DNA of 51,485 nt from Nitrospirillum amazonense (GTDB lineage Bacteria > Pseudomonadota > Alphaproteobacteria > Azospirillales > Azospirillaceae): assembly GCF_007828045.1 (NCBI RefSeq), contig NZ_VITN01000032.1, positions 1 to 51,485 on the forward strand, read 5' to 3'. The notes under the pieces are model-generated. The model made no database searches. It was not told the DNA's origin and saw nothing but the letters and a program-made list of their open reading frames with translations. Made by a program: the position numbers and the translations under genes. This document shows positions 1 to 8,517 of this stretch, piece after piece (position 1 is the first letter of the stretch; each line of letters begins with the position of its first letter).

Positions 1-189
1 AGAACTCAGGGATCGCTTCGCCGTCGCGCCGTTCGTTGTCGCCCGCCGCGTCGGTGAACGGGGTTATAGTGACCCCAACCACCCCCTGTCTATAGCTTTT
101 TTCATCCACCCCTCACTTTTTTCGAAACGCGGCGTAGCCGCTATCCGGAAACCAGCCCGGAGCCCGCAGGCCGCCGGAAAAAAGGGGCC

Positions 190-618
190 TTAGGCCAAGC
201 CCAGCTGCCGCAGCTCCGCCAATATGTGGGGCGGCAGGTCCTGCGCGCCCCCGCCGGCCTGGTCCAGGTCGGGCGGCGCATCCTCCGGCTTCAGATAACG
301 CCAGCCCTGGAAGGGGCGCTTGGGCTGGGGCACGGTTTCCACCAGTTCGGTATCCAGCAGCATGCGGCAGACCTCATCCCCCTCGGGCGAGCGCATGAGG
401 TCGAAACCGACGAAACGGGCGCGGCAGCACAGGATGCCCTTCACCACCCAATAGAGGGAACCGCCGTCCAACAGTTCCGCCGTGCGTGTGGGCATGCGGC
501 GGGTATAGGTGGGCACCACCCGATGGCCGTGCCAGTCCATCTGGTTGCGGTTGCGCCAGTCGCGCATGTCGGCAAGGTCGGGGGCGCCCACGGCAAGGCG
601 CAGCATATGAAGGAGCAT
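190..618 (-). CDS. DUF1489 family protein
   Basis: The 142-residue product begins LLHMLRLAVG and carries the pattern DLADMRDWRNR, followed by a Trp/Arg-rich core and a short acidic-proline tail. This matches my memory of the alphaproteobacterial DUF1489 family in sequence and length. The biochemical role of the family is unknown. No signal peptide or membrane segment is visible, so the protein is probably cytoplasmic. The ATG at 618 lies two bases from one arm of an inverted repeat (620-656), so the leader may be structured. It stands alone between the left edge and the next minus-strand gene. Bases 1-189 hold only T-rich runs and no gene I can support. Confidence 0.75.
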   Translation of the reverse strand: MLLHMLRLAVGAPDLADMRDWRNRNQMDWHGHRVVPTYTRRMPTRTAELLDGGSLYWVVKGILCCRARFVGFDLMRSPEGDEVCRMLLDTELVETVPQPKRPFQGWRYLKPEDAPPDLDQAGGGAQDLPPHILAELRQLGLA

Positions 619-619
619 G

Positions 620-656
620 GTCTCAACAGGGCCGGTGTCTATCGGGTGGTTGAGAC
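620..656 (-). promoter_or_regulatory. Inverted repeat in the leader of the DUF1489 gene
   Basis: GTCTCAAC (620-627) and GTTGAGAC (649-656) are perfect 8-base complements separated by 21 bases. The proximal arm ends two bases from the start codon at 618, so on the minus-strand transcript the hairpin would cover the ribosome-binding region. A protein operator is the alternative. No T-tract follows, so it is not a terminator. Confidence 0.4.
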
Positions 657-753
657 TACGAGCTTAAGCCTGGGGGTCAAGGCGCCCCGTCACAGGGGCG
701 GTCCTCAAGCGGATCATGAGTGGGGGAGTTACGCCCGGCACTCAAGGCACCAA

Positions 754-1140
754 CTACGCCCCGGCCGAGGCATTCATGGCGCGGCACTTGGCCTCGAAAC
801 CGTCGGAGATGAAGTCCGGCCGCTTGAACATGCCCTTCAGCCACGCAGCCAGCAGGCACAGTTCCTCCAGTTTCAGCACCTCATCCAGGGTGCCCTGGGG
901 GAAGCGGATGGCGAAGCTGTCGGCGACAATGTCCAGCACCTCTTCCACCTGCTCGATGCTGAGGCCGCAGTCGGTCTCCAGCACGGCGGTGCGGGTCAGG
1001 ATTTTCTCGTCGACGCCGTAGTCGTCGCGGATCAGCTTCACGATCCAACGGAATAGGTGCATCCAGTTGGTGACGCCCTCGATCGACCGGCTCACGGCAT
1101 CCCGCCCCTCAAGTTTCAGGCCCCGCGCTGGGGTGGTCAC
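754..1140 (-). CDS. Small helical protein, acyl-carrier-protein-like fold suspected
   Basis: The product is at most 128 residues, rich in leucine, acidic residues and predicted helix. The stretch ILTRTAVLETDCGLSIEQ followed by EEVLDIVADSFAIRF resembles the helix I-loop-helix II layout of acyl carrier proteins or DUF1493-type relatives. The canonical Asp-Ser-Leu phosphopantetheine site is not present, so carrier function is doubtful. The start is uncertain: a GTG at 1095 has a better upstream GAGGGG than the far GTG at 1140, and an ATG lies at 1062. There is no membrane segment. Family assignment is tentative; that this is a real gene is more secure, because its composition is protein-like and it sits in the minus-strand gene run. 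Confidence 0.55.
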   Translation of the reverse strand: MTTPARGLKLEGRDAVSRSIEGVTNWMHLFRWIVKLIRDDYGVDEKILTRTAVLETDCGLSIEQVEEVLDIVADSFAIRFPQGTLDEVLKLEELCLLAAWLKGMFKRPDFISDGFEAKCRAMNASAGA

Positions 1141-1272
1141 CCCGCCCTTACGCGGCTTTCAGGTCCCCACCCCTATCAGAGAAGCGTTAAGACTTTTTTG
1201 ACGCCGGCACCAGTGATGTTTCTTGGCGGCCAATGGCGGGGCCACGTGCCGCCATCCTGGGGGGCTCCGAGT

Positions 1273-2235
1273 TCAGCGGTCGGGCGGCCGGCGGCTGCTG
1301 GAGTAGCTGAAGATGGCGTTGAATCCGAACAACAACAGCAGCATGCCGACGATGACCTCGGCCGCCACGACCAGGCGGATGAAGCTGCCTACCGGCACGA
1401 TGTCGCCGTAGCCCACGGTCGACAGGGTCACGACGGAGAAATAAAGGCTCTCCGCGAATCCGATCTTCTGCGGCGCGCCGCCGATCATGAACTGGCTGAC
1501 GGGGGAGAAGCGGTCCACCACCGTGTAGAGGGCGGCGAAGACGATCACCAGCAGGGAGTAGAAGGTGAAGAAGGCGAAGGCCGGCTCCGCCAGGCCGGCC
1601 ACCTGCTCGAAAAACTCCTCGAACAGCAGGCCCGTCTCCAACAGCAGCACCACCACGTCGTAGCTGACCAGCAGCACGATGAAGGCGATGAAGCCCATGG
1701 CGGCGAAGAAGGCGTCGCGCACCACGGGCTCGGGCGTCTCGGGGGTCAGCAAGAAGGTGGCCGCCCCCACCAGGCCCAGCGGCACCACCCAACCGAAGGC
1801 GCGACCGAAGCGGCGCAGGTCGCGCCGCCTGGTGTTGCCGTCCGGCCGCGCCTGGACGATGGCGCGAATGCCCTCGCGGCGAATCACCACGCCGGCCAGG
1901 AAAGCGGCCAATGGCAGGACGAAGCCCAGCCCCAGCAGGCCCGGCGGCAACCGTGAGAAGTGCGCCTCGACGAAGAACTCGAAGATGATGGCGTAGATGC
2001 CGACGAAGTTGGCCAAGCCGATGGTAAAGAAGCGGCTGCCGGGGAACAGCAGGTGGCAGGCGCCCACCACCACGACCACCGCCCCCAACAGCGCCAGCAT
2101 CAGGCCCGGATCCGCCCCCTGGATGGTGAGCGAGATCAAGGCCAGCAGGCCCACCGTCAGGACGATGGGCGTCACCAGGGTGCGCTTGCGCCGCCGCCGG
2201 GACGGAACGGACCGGGGGGTGGTCGCGTTCATCAC
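1273..2235 (-). CDS. Two-pore-type potassium channel family membrane protein
   Basis: The C-terminal third has the selectivity-filter motif TVGYGDIVP near residue 270, between two hydrophobic helices, which is diagnostic for an Ion_trans_2 (K+ channel) pore. Ahead of it are about six more hydrophobic segments after an Arg/Lys-rich cytoplasmic N terminus (PSRRRRKR). The protein is therefore larger than a minimal two-helix channel, and the first 200 residues are of unknown function. No RCK/TrkA nucleotide-binding domain follows the pore. The GTG at 2235 or the next-codon ATG at 2232 starts the gene. The ATG shares a base with the stop of the upstream isomerase gene (TGATG), so the two are translationally coupled. 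Likely role: inner-membrane K+ conductance. Confidence 0.8.
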   Translation of the reverse strand: MMNATTPRSVPSRRRRKRTLVTPIVLTVGLLALISLTIQGADPGLMLALLGAVVVVVGACHLLFPGSRFFTIGLANFVGIYAIIFEFFVEAHFSRLPPGLLGLGFVLPLAAFLAGVVIRREGIRAIVQARPDGNTRRRDLRRFGRAFGWVVPLGLVGAATFLLTPETPEPVVRDAFFAAMGFIAFIVLLVSYDVVVLLLETGLLFEEFFEQVAGLAEPAFAFFTFYSLLVIVFAALYTVVDRFSPVSQFMIGGAPQKIGFAESLYFSVVTLSTVGYGDIVPVGSFIRLVVAAEVIVGMLLLLFGFNAIFSYSSSRRPPDR

Positions 2236-2840
2236 CAGCCGCCCTGCGCCAGCCAGCGTTCCACCTGCACCAGGCGGTCCGCCCCCCAGAACCCCTCCCC
2301 ATCCACGAAGATGAAGGGGGAACCGAAGACGCCCCGGGCCATGGCGGCATCGGTGGCGACGCGCAGCGCGTCCTTCACCGCCGGTTCCTGCATGCCCGCC
2401 TTGAGGCTATCCGCATCCATGCCGATGCCGGTGGCGACATCCGCCACCGCGTCCATCCCGGAAATGTCCCGCCCCTCCTGCCAGTGGGCGCGGTACAGCG
2501 CCTTCGCCAAGCTTCGCGCCAGGCCGACATCCCGGGTGGCCGTCCAGTAATAGGCGCGGGAGGACGCCACGGCATTGATCGGCATCACCTGCGGCCACAC
2601 CAGCGGCAGGCCGTAATAGCGGGCGGAGCGCATCACGTCATGCCGCAGGTAATCCCCCTGCAAGGGACGCAGCACCGTGGCGGTGACGCCCGTGCTCTTG
2701 AACACCGCCCCCAGCAGGATGGGATGCCAGGCCACGGCGCGGCCATGGCGGGCCGCCAGTTCATCGATCGCCATGGCGGCGAAATAGCCATAAGGCGAGG
2801 CGAAGTCGAAATAGAAGTCCAAGGGCCGCGCTGCCGTCAC
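2232..2840 (-). CDS. 2-hydroxychromene-2-carboxylate isomerase family (DsbA-like) protein
   Basis: The protein reads LDFYFDFASPYGYFAA at its N terminus, then a helical insert, then GVFGSPFIFVDGEGFWGADRL near the C terminus. This is the thioredoxin-fold signature of the HCCA isomerase/kappa-GST branch of the DsbA superfamily, with Ser-Pro in place of a CXXC redox pair. Family members isomerise hydroxychromene carboxylates during naphthalene-type degradation or act as glutathione transferases; the real substrate here is unknown. I chose the GTG at 2840 because GGAGGGG lies just upstream; this gives 202 residues, usual for the family. A frame open to 2909 would add an unrelated leader. It lies downstream of the thiolase gene and is coupled to the channel gene. 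Confidence 0.85.
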   Translation of the reverse strand: MTAARPLDFYFDFASPYGYFAAMAIDELAARHGRAVAWHPILLGAVFKSTGVTATVLRPLQGDYLRHDVMRSARYYGLPLVWPQVMPINAVASSRAYYWTATRDVGLARSLAKALYRAHWQEGRDISGMDAVADVATGIGMDADSLKAGMQEPAVKDALRVATDAAMARGVFGSPFIFVDGEGFWGADRLVQVERWLAQGGW

Positions 2841-2864
2841 AGGTCCCCTCCCCACAATGTTATT

Positions 2865-2896
2865 CGGGCGGCCGCACCCCTCGGCACGGCCGCCCG
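2865..2896 (-). terminator. GC-rich hairpin between thiolase and isomerase genes
   Basis: CGGGCGGCCG and CGGCCGCCCG form a perfect 10-bp stem around a 12-base loop, 44 bases after the thiolase stop and just before the isomerase ribosome-binding site. No proper T-run follows on the minus strand. It could be a partial terminator, an mRNA 3' stabiliser or an attenuator. Confidence 0.4.
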
Positions 2897-2939
2897 CCAG
2901 TATGCCCACTCGCCGGACCAGGTCCAGCGTCGATGGGGG

Positions 2940-4127
2940 TCAGTTGAGGCGCTCGATGGCCACGGCCGTGGCTTCGCCACCGCCGATGCACAGGCTGGCC
3001 ACGCCCCGGGTCTGGCCGTAGCGCTGCAGTGCGGCCAGCAAGGTCACCAGGATGCGGGCGCCTGAAGCACCGATGGGGTGGCCCAGGGCGCAGGCGCCGC
3101 CATGGACGTTGACCTTGTCATGGGGAATGTCGAATTCCCGCATCGCCGCCATGGGCACCACGGCGAAAGCCTCGTTGATCTCGAACAGATCGACATCGCG
3201 GGCCGACCAGCCGGTCTTGGCGAACAGGGTCTCGATGGCGCCAATGGGGGCGGTGGTGAACCAGTTGGGCGCGCGGGCGTGGCTGGCATGGCCGACGATG
3301 CGGGCCAACGGCTTCAAGCCGCGCTTCTCCGCCACGCTGGCACGGGTCAGCACCAGGGCGGCGGCACCGTCGCTGATGCTGGCGCTGCTGGCCGCCGTCA
3401 CCGTGCCGTCCTTGCGGAACGGAGTCTTGAGGGTGGGGATCTTTTCCGGCTTGCCCTTCAGCGGCTGCTCATCCCGGCTGATGACGACGTCCCCGGCCTT
3501 GCCCTTCACGGTGACGCCCACCGTCTCGCCGTCGAACCAGCCGCCTTCCACCGCGGCCTTGGCCCGGCGCAGGCTCTCGATGGCATAGGCGTCCTGCATC
3601 TCACGGGTGAACTGGTAATGGGCGGCCGTGTCCTCGGCGAAGGTGCCCATGGCGCGGCCCCGGTCGTAGGCGTCCTCCAGTCCATCCAGCGCCATGTGGT
3701 CGTAGATGGTGGCGTGGCCGTAGCGATAGCCGCCACGGGCGCGGTCCAGCAGGTAGGGCGCGTTGGACATGCTTTCCATGCCGCCGGCCAGCGCGATGTC
3801 GACGCTACCCGCCACCAGCAGGTCGTGGGCGACCATGGCCGCCTTCATGCCGCTGCCGCACATCTTGTTCAGGGTGCTGCAGGGCACCGACTGCGGCAGG
3901 CCCGCGGCCAGCGCCGCCTGGCGGCCGGGCGCCTGGCCCTGGCCGGCCTGCAGCACGCAGCCCATCACCACCTCATCGATGGCGTCGGGCGAAAGGCCCG
4001 CGCGCTCCACCGCCGCCTTCACGGCAGCAGCACCCAGCTGGGCGGCCGGCAGGCTGGACAGGTCGCCCATCATGCCGCCCATGGCGGTGCGGGCGGCGCT
4101 GACGATAACAATCGGATCACTCGACAT
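2940..4127 (-). CDS. Acetyl-CoA acetyltransferase (thiolase)
   Basis: This is a full-length 395-residue thiolase. The acylated nucleophile is Cys90 in NKMCGSGM. The second half carries NVHGGACALGHPIGASG with the catalytic His350, and Cys380 lies in SLCIGGGEA. It condenses two acetyl-CoA to acetoacetyl-CoA or runs the thiolytic reverse, feeding polyhydroxybutyrate synthesis or fatty/acyl-CoA degradation. The sequence alone does not separate AtoB from PhaA roles. The ATG at 4127 follows GGAGAG and overlaps the end of the TetR gene by 11 bases, so regulator and enzyme are one transcription unit. A hairpin and the isomerase gene follow. Confidence 0.92.
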   Translation of the reverse strand: MSSDPIVIVSAARTAMGGMMGDLSSLPAAQLGAAAVKAAVERAGLSPDAIDEVVMGCVLQAGQGQAPGRQAALAAGLPQSVPCSTLNKMCGSGMKAAMVAHDLLVAGSVDIALAGGMESMSNAPYLLDRARGGYRYGHATIYDHMALDGLEDAYDRGRAMGTFAEDTAAHYQFTREMQDAYAIESLRRAKAAVEGGWFDGETVGVTVKGKAGDVVISRDEQPLKGKPEKIPTLKTPFRKDGTVTAASSASISDGAAALVLTRASVAEKRGLKPLARIVGHASHARAPNWFTTAPIGAIETLFAKTGWSARDVDLFEINEAFAVVPMAAMREFDIPHDKVNVHGGACALGHPIGASGARILVTLLAALQRYGQTRGVASLCIGGGEATAVAIERLN

Positions 4128-4746
4128 GGTTCATCTCTCCCGTTTGATTATGTGCGGAGCCCAAGGCGCCCTCCACTTGAAGGCGCCAGGCACGGCGAAC
4201 GAAATCCAGGCCCTCCGGCTCACCCAACAGGCGGCAGGTCATGGTCTGGGCGAAGGCGATACCCACCATCTGGAACGCGAACAGGGTGCAATCGAGACCG
4301 GGGCGGAAATGCCCCGCCGCAATCGCCATGGCGGCCCCCTGCCGGATGAAGGCGCGCAAGCGGCGCTGGGCCCCCGCGATCTCATCCCGCAACAGGCCCG
4401 GCCGGTCATCCAATTCCAGGCTGGCCGCCTGGATGGGGCAGCCGCCCGGAAAGGGGGGTGACCGGTTCCACGTCCACCAGCCCTCAGCGAAGGCCTCCAG
4501 CCGCGGCAGGCCGCGCGGCAGGCCCAACACGGGACGGATGACATGGGCGGTGAAGCAGGCCTGGGCCTCCTGCAACACCGCCACCTGCAGCTGTTCCTTG
4601 GACCCGAAGTGGGCGAACAGCCCGCTTTTCGACAGGCCGGTACGCTCCGCCAACAGGCCGATGGTGAGACCTGACAGTCCATCCGTGCTCATGAGGCTCA
4701 AGGCCTCACCCAGGATGGCGGCGCGCGTGCGGACACCTTTGCTCAT
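4117..4746 (-). CDS. TetR/AcrR family transcriptional regulator
   Basis: From the ATG at 4746 the product is 209 residues. An N-terminal TetR helix-turn-helix reads TRAAILGEALSLMSTDGLSGLTIGLLAERTGLSKSGLFAHFGSKEQL in segments typical of the family, and a ligand-binding C-terminal half follows. The frame is open further upstream to 4884, but that extension crosses the promoter and the malic-enzyme terminator and is not credible. The gene overlaps the thiolase start, so it most likely controls its own operon in response to an acyl-CoA or similar ligand. A palindrome with ACGATCGT sits about 18 bases before the start codon. Confidence 0.9.
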   Translation of the reverse strand: MSKGVRTRAAILGEALSLMSTDGLSGLTIGLLAERTGLSKSGLFAHFGSKEQLQVAVLQEAQACFTAHVIRPVLGLPRGLPRLEAFAEGWWTWNRSPPFPGGCPIQAASLELDDRPGLLRDEIAGAQRRLRAFIRQGAAMAIAAGHFRPGLDCTLFAFQMVGIAFAQTMTCRLLGEPEGLDFVRRAWRLQVEGALGSAHNQTGEMNHVE

Positions 4747-4762
4747 GGGCGAAAAATAAACG

Positions 4763-4772
4763 AACGATCGTG
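4763..4772 (-). promoter_or_regulatory. Candidate TetR operator
   Basis: The self-complementary 8-mer ACGATCGT (4764-4771) lies in an AT-rich promoter stretch directly upstream of the TetR start at 4746. TetR-family proteins usually repress through palindromes in this position. The assignment is by position and symmetry only. Confidence 0.45.
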
Positions 4773-4798
4773 CTATTGTCAAGGCAGGGACCCTGCGC

Positions 4799-4844
4799 CA
4801 AAAAAGCGAAGACCCGCCCCGGATCGCTCCGGGACGGGTCTTCA
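4799..4844 (-). terminator. Rho-independent terminator of the malic enzyme gene
   Basis: GAAGACCCG (4809-4817) pairs with CGGGTCTTC (4836-4844), with an inner CCCGGA/TCCGGG extension and a TCGC loop. On the minus strand the hairpin is followed by seven T residues (4800-4806 read as A on the plus strand). It lies 37 bases past the stop at 4881. Confidence 0.9.
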
Positions 4845-4880
4845 CCGCCGTCAGCCATAGGGCGCCCCGAAGGGCCAGGA

Positions 4881-7166
4881 TCAAGCGTCCTCGCCCACCT
4901 CATGCATCTGGGCATCGACCACGGCCAGGGCCGACATGTTGACGATGCCGCGCACGGTGACCGAGGGGGTGAGGATGTGCACCGGCTGGGCGGCGCCCAG
5001 CAGCACCGGGCCCACCGGCTGCCCCTCGCCCAGCGTCTTCAGCAGGTTGAAGGCGATGTTGGCGGCATCGCGGCTGGGCATGATCAGCAGGTTGGCCATG
5101 CCCTTCAGGCGGCTGTTGGGGAACACCCGGTTGCGGATGTCTTCGGAAATGGCGCTGTCGGCATGCATCTCGCCCTCGACCTCCAGCGTCGGGCACTGCT
5201 GCTCGATCTTGGCCAGGGCGGCGCGCATGGTCAGGGCCGAGGCATCGCCGTGGCTGCCGAAGTTGGAGTGCGACAGCAGGGCCACCTTGGGCACCACGCC
5301 GAAGCGCCGCACCTCTTCCGCCGCCAGGGCCGTCATGGCGGCGATCTGGTCGGCCGTGGGGTCCGGCGTCACATAGGCGTCGGCCAGGAAGAAGGTGCCC
5401 TTGGGCAGGATCAGCACCGACAGGGCGGCGGGAATGGTGGTGCCCGGCTTCAGCCCGATGACGTCCAGCACATGCTTCAGGTGCCAGTCATAGAGGCCGA
5501 CCGTGCCGCCGATCATGGCGTCGGCGTCGCCCTTGCGCACCATCATCAGGCCGATGACGGTGGTGTTGTTGCGCACCACCTGGCGGGCGCGGTCCGGGCT
5601 GACGCCCCGGCGTTCCATGATGGCGTGGTAGCTCTGCCAGTAGTCGGCGTAGCGCGGGTCGTTCTGCGGATCGACCAGTTCGACATCGCGGTCCAGCTGG
5701 ATGCGCAGGCCCAGCTTCTCGATACGGCGCGCCACCACCTCGCGCCGGCCGATGAGGATGGGCTTGGCCAGGCCGTCGTCCACCACGAACTGCACGGCGC
5801 GCAGCACCCGCTCCTCCTCGCCCTCGCAATAGACCAGGCGCTTGGGCGCCTGCTTGGCGCGGGAGAACACCGGCTTCATCAGCAGGCCGGAGCGGAAGAC
5901 GAACTGCGACAGCCGCTCGCGGTAGGCGTCGAAATCGGTGATGGGTCGGGTGGCCACGCCGCTGTCCATGGCCGCCTTGGCCACCGCCGGCGCGATCTCC
6001 AGGATCAGGCGCGGGTCGAAGGGCTTGGGGATGATGTTGTCGGGGCCGAAGCCGGCCTGCTGGTCGCCGTAGGCGGCGGCCACCACGTCGTGCTGTTCCG
6101 CCATGGCCAGGCGGGCGATGGCCTCCACCGCGGCGATCTTCATCGCCTCGTTGATCTGGGTGGCGCCCACGTCCAGGGCCCCCCGGAAAATGAAGGGGAA
6201 GCAGAGGACGTTGTTGACCTGGTTGGGGTAGTCGGACCGCCCGGTGGCGATGATGGCGTCAGGCTGCGCCTCGCGCGCCTCTTCCGGCATGATTTCCGGG
6301 GTGGGGTTGGCCAGCGCCAGGATGACCGGCTGCCCCGCCATCTTGGCCACCATGGGCTTGGTCAGCACGCGCGGGGCGGACAGGCCCAGGAAGATGTCCG
6401 CGCCATCGATGATGTCGTCCAGGGTGCGGGCGTTGGTCTTTTTGGCGTAGCGGGCCTTGCGCGGGTCCATCAGTTCGGTGCGGCCGTCATAGACCACGCC
6501 CTTGATGTCGCTGACCCAGATGTTGTCCACGGGCATGCCCATATCGACCAGCAGGTCCAGGCAGGCCAGGGCGGCGGCGCCGGCGCCGCTGGCCACCAGC
6601 TTGACCTCGTCGATCTTGCGGCCGCGCAGCTTCAGCGCGTTGGTGATGGCGGCGGCGACGATGATGGCGGTGCCGTGCTGGTCGTCATGGAAGACCGGGA
6701 TCTTCATGCGCTCGCGCAGCTTGCTTTCCACGTAGAAGCATTCCGGCGCCTTGATGTCTTCAAGGTTGATGCCACCGAACGTCGGCTCCAGCGCGGCGAT
6801 GACCTCGACCAGCTTGTCGGGATCCTTCTGGTCGATCTCGATGTCGAAGACGTCGATGCCGGCGAACTTCTTGAACAGGACGCCCTTGCCCTCCATCACC
6901 GGCTTGGCGGCCAGCGGACCGATGTCGCCCAGGCCCAGCACGGCGGTGCCGTTGGTGATGACGGCCACCAGGTTGCCGCGCGAGGTCATCTGGCTGGCCT
7001 CGGCCGGATCGGCCACGATGGCCTCGCAGGCGAAGGCCACGCCGGGCGAATAGGCCAGGGCCAGGTCGCGCTGTGTCGCCAAGGGCTTGGTCGGCGTGAC
7101 GGCGATCTTACCCGGCGTCGGCAGCCGGTGATAGTCAAGGGCGGCTTCGCGAAACTCGTCGGACAT
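4881..7166 (-). CDS. maeB: NADP-dependent malic enzyme, MaeB type, with phosphotransacetylase-like domain
   Basis: The 761-residue protein has an N-terminal malic enzyme core and a C-terminal phosphate acetyltransferase-like domain. The core contains [37 protein letters not shown] and the NAD(P)-binding stretch [16 protein letters not shown]. The C-terminal domain runs from about residue 430 and ends in [21 protein letters not shown]. That architecture is characteristic of MaeB of Proteobacteria, where the second domain is regulatory (acetyl-CoA sensing) rather than active. It decarboxylates malate to pyruvate and makes NADPH. I prefer the ATG at 7166; the frame continues to a GTG at 7211 but without a ribosome-binding site. 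A strong terminator follows. Confidence 0.93.
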   Translation of the reverse strand: MSDEFREAALDYHRLPTPGKIAVTPTKPLATQRDLALAYSPGVAFACEAIVADPAEASQMTSRGNLVAVITNGTAVLGLGDIGPLAAKPVMEGKGVLFKKFAGIDVFDIEIDQKDPDKLVEVIAALEPTFGGINLEDIKAPECFYVESKLRERMKIPVFHDDQHGTAIIVAAAITNALKLRGRKIDEVKLVASGAGAAALACLDLLVDMGMPVDNIWVSDIKGVVYDGRTELMDPRKARYAKKTNARTLDDIIDGADIFLGLSAPRVLTKPMVAKMAGQPVILALANPTPEIMPEEAREAQPDAIIATGRSDYPNQVNNVLCFPFIFRGALDVGATQINEAMKIAAVEAIARLAMAEQHDVVAAAYGDQQAGFGPDNIIPKPFDPRLILEIAPAVAKAAMDSGVATRPITDFDAYRERLSQFVFRSGLLMKPVFSRAKQAPKRLVYCEGEEERVLRAVQFVVDDGLAKPILIGRREVVARRIEKLGLRIQLDRDVELVDPQNDPRYADYWQSYHAIMERRGVSPDRARQVVRNNTTVIGLMMVRKGDADAMIGGTVGLYDWHLKHVLDVIGLKPGTTIPAALSVLILPKGTFFLADAYVTPDPTADQIAAMTALAAEEVRRFGVVPKVALLSHSNFGSHGDASALTMRAALAKIEQQCPTLEVEGEMHADSAISEDIRNRVFPNSRLKGMANLLIMPSRDAANIAFNLLKTLGEGQPVGPVLLGAAQPVHILTPSVTVRGIVNMSALAVVDAQMHEVGEDA

Positions 7167-7368
7167 GGGGCCGGTCTCTTCTGCGGGGGACTGGGTCGCG
7201 AGCGGCGTCACGGGGCGCCGATGCTGCCACAGGCGTCGTAAACCGTTCGGTCTGCTTCCTGCTTAAGGCGGGGGGGCCGGCGTTGTCCAGAGGCCATGGG
7301 CACTATGGAGCCATTCGACACCGGCGCGCCCGTCTGCCATGCGCGATATCGGCCCATAAACGATGCCC

Positions 7369-7400
7369 AGAAGCGACCGCCCGGAGAAGCGACCGCCCGA
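7369..7400. repeat. Two-copy 16-bp tandem repeat
   Basis: AGAAGCGACCGCCCGG (7369-7384) is followed immediately by AGAAGCGACCGCCCGA (7385-7400), 15 of 16 bases identical. It lies between maeB and the tRNA terminator and has no visible function; replication slippage is the simple explanation. Confidence 0.8.
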
Positions 7401-7406
7401 GAACGC

Positions 7407-7435
7407 GAAAGGCCGACCCCAGGGGGCCGGCCTTT
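7407..7435 (-). terminator. Terminator downstream of tRNA-Leu
   Basis: GAAAGGCCG and CGGCCTTTC pair around a GC-rich centre, a few bases past the 3' end of the tRNA on the minus strand. The following T-tract is short, so efficiency is uncertain. Confidence 0.6.
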
Positions 7436-7442
7436 CAGGTGA

Positions 7443-7527
7443 TGGTGCGGTCAAGAAGACTCGAACTTCCACGGGTTGCCCCACAGCGACCTCAACGCTG
7501 CGCGTCTACCAATTCCGCCATGACCGC
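7443..7527 (-). tRNA. tRNA-Leu (anticodon GAG)
   Basis: On the minus strand GCGGTCA at the 5' end pairs with TGACCGC before ACCA at the 3' end, so CCA is encoded. The anticodon stem CAGCG/CGCTG encloses TTGAGGT, giving anticodon GAG for CUC/CUU leucine codons. A long variable arm (TGGGGCAACCCGT) confirms a class II leucine tRNA, and the T-loop reads TTCGAGT. Total length is 85 nucleotides. Confidence 0.95.
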
Positions 7528-7715
7528 ATCATGTCAGAACCTCGTCGGCAAGGGCTTGCCAACGGGTGAACGGGGGAATAGCAAATCGCCGATCCCATAG
7601 CAAGCCCTCGTGTGGCCCCATCGGGATCGGGACACACTATATAAGGGTGTGTCCCTGAAAAGACCCCGGCGCCGCACCCGCCGGAACCGCCTTAGCACGA
7701 CAGGTAAGCAACGCG

Positions 7716-8444
7716 ATGTCCCTGCCCCTGACCGAAACCGACGCCCTTCCGCCTTCCCCGCCTTTGGCCGGCCCGGAATGGCGCATCAGCGACCAGCCGG
7801 TAGCCTATCCCGAGGCGGTGGCCGCCATGGAGGAGCGGGTGGCCGCCATCCGTGCCGGCACGGCGCCCGAACTGGTGTGGCTGCTGGAACACCCGCCGCT
7901 GTACACCGCCGGCACCAGCGCCAAGGCGGAGGATCTGCTGGACCATGGCCGCTTCCCCGTATTCCAGACCGGGCGCGGCGGGCAATACACCTATCACGGC
8001 CCCGGCCAGCGGGTGGCCTATGTCATGCTGGACCTGATGAAGCGCGGGCCCGACGTGCACCGCTACGTCACCAACCTGGAGGAATGGATCATCCGCACCC
8101 TGGCCCTGTTCAACATCAAGGGCGAGCGTCGCTGCGGTCGGGTGGGCATCTGGGTGGACAAGCAACCCTATGGCGGCCTGCCGGGCCAGGAGGACAAGAT
8201 CGGCGCCATCGGCGTGCGGGTGCGACGCGGGGTCACCTTCCACGGCATCTCGCTGAACGTGGATCCCGACCTCGGCCACTTCGGCGGCATCGTGCCCTGC
8301 GGCATCACCCAGTTCGGCGTCACCTCCATGCATGCCCTGGGGTACCTGGTCAGCCTGCACGAGGTGGACGCGGCGATGCGCGACAGTTGGTACGGCGTAT
8401 TTGAAACGCCGGACGCCACCCCCACCGAAATGTGTGCCCGGTAA
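7716..8444 (+). CDS. lipB: Octanoyltransferase LipB
   Basis: LipB moves octanoyl groups from acyl carrier protein to lipoyl-dependent enzymes, the first step of protein lipoylation. The 242-residue product has the family hallmarks [12 protein letters not shown] (residues 87-98), Lys161 in [10 protein letters not shown] and the catalytic Cys195 in [14 protein letters not shown]. The [10 protein letters not shown] motif lies near residue 60. The ATG at 7716 gives the usual length with a short proline-rich leader. Its partner lipA is not in the window. The gene is monocistronic, divergent from the tRNA. Confidence 0.95.
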   Translation: MSLPLTETDALPPSPPLAGPEWRISDQPVAYPEAVAAMEERVAAIRAGTAPELVWLLEHPPLYTAGTSAKAEDLLDHGRFPVFQTGRGGQYTYHGPGQRVAYVMLDLMKRGPDVHRYVTNLEEWIIRTLALFNIKGERRCGRVGIWVDKQPYGGLPGQEDKIGAIGVRVRRGVTFHGISLNVDPDLGHFGGIVPCGITQFGVTSMHALGYLVSLHEVDAAMRDSWYGVFETPDATPTEMCAR

Positions 8445-8517
8445 AGGGGTACCCGTTCGACAGCTAAACCTGCGATAGTTGGACCCCAATCCGGAAGCCA
8501 CGCATAATTGAGGCAGC

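Noticed and set aside
1-189. Possible gene end or small RNA at the left edge
   Set aside because: There is a weak GGGGT/ACCCC hairpin and a T-run 20 bases later, too loose to call a terminator or RNA gene.
4770-7241. 823-codon plus-strand open frame opposite maeB
   Set aside because: His/Gly/Asp-rich shadow of the malic enzyme gene, with no family resemblance.
7263-7484. Minus-strand frame over the tRNA region
   Set aside because: It overlaps the tRNA-Leu and its terminator and has no protein-like features.
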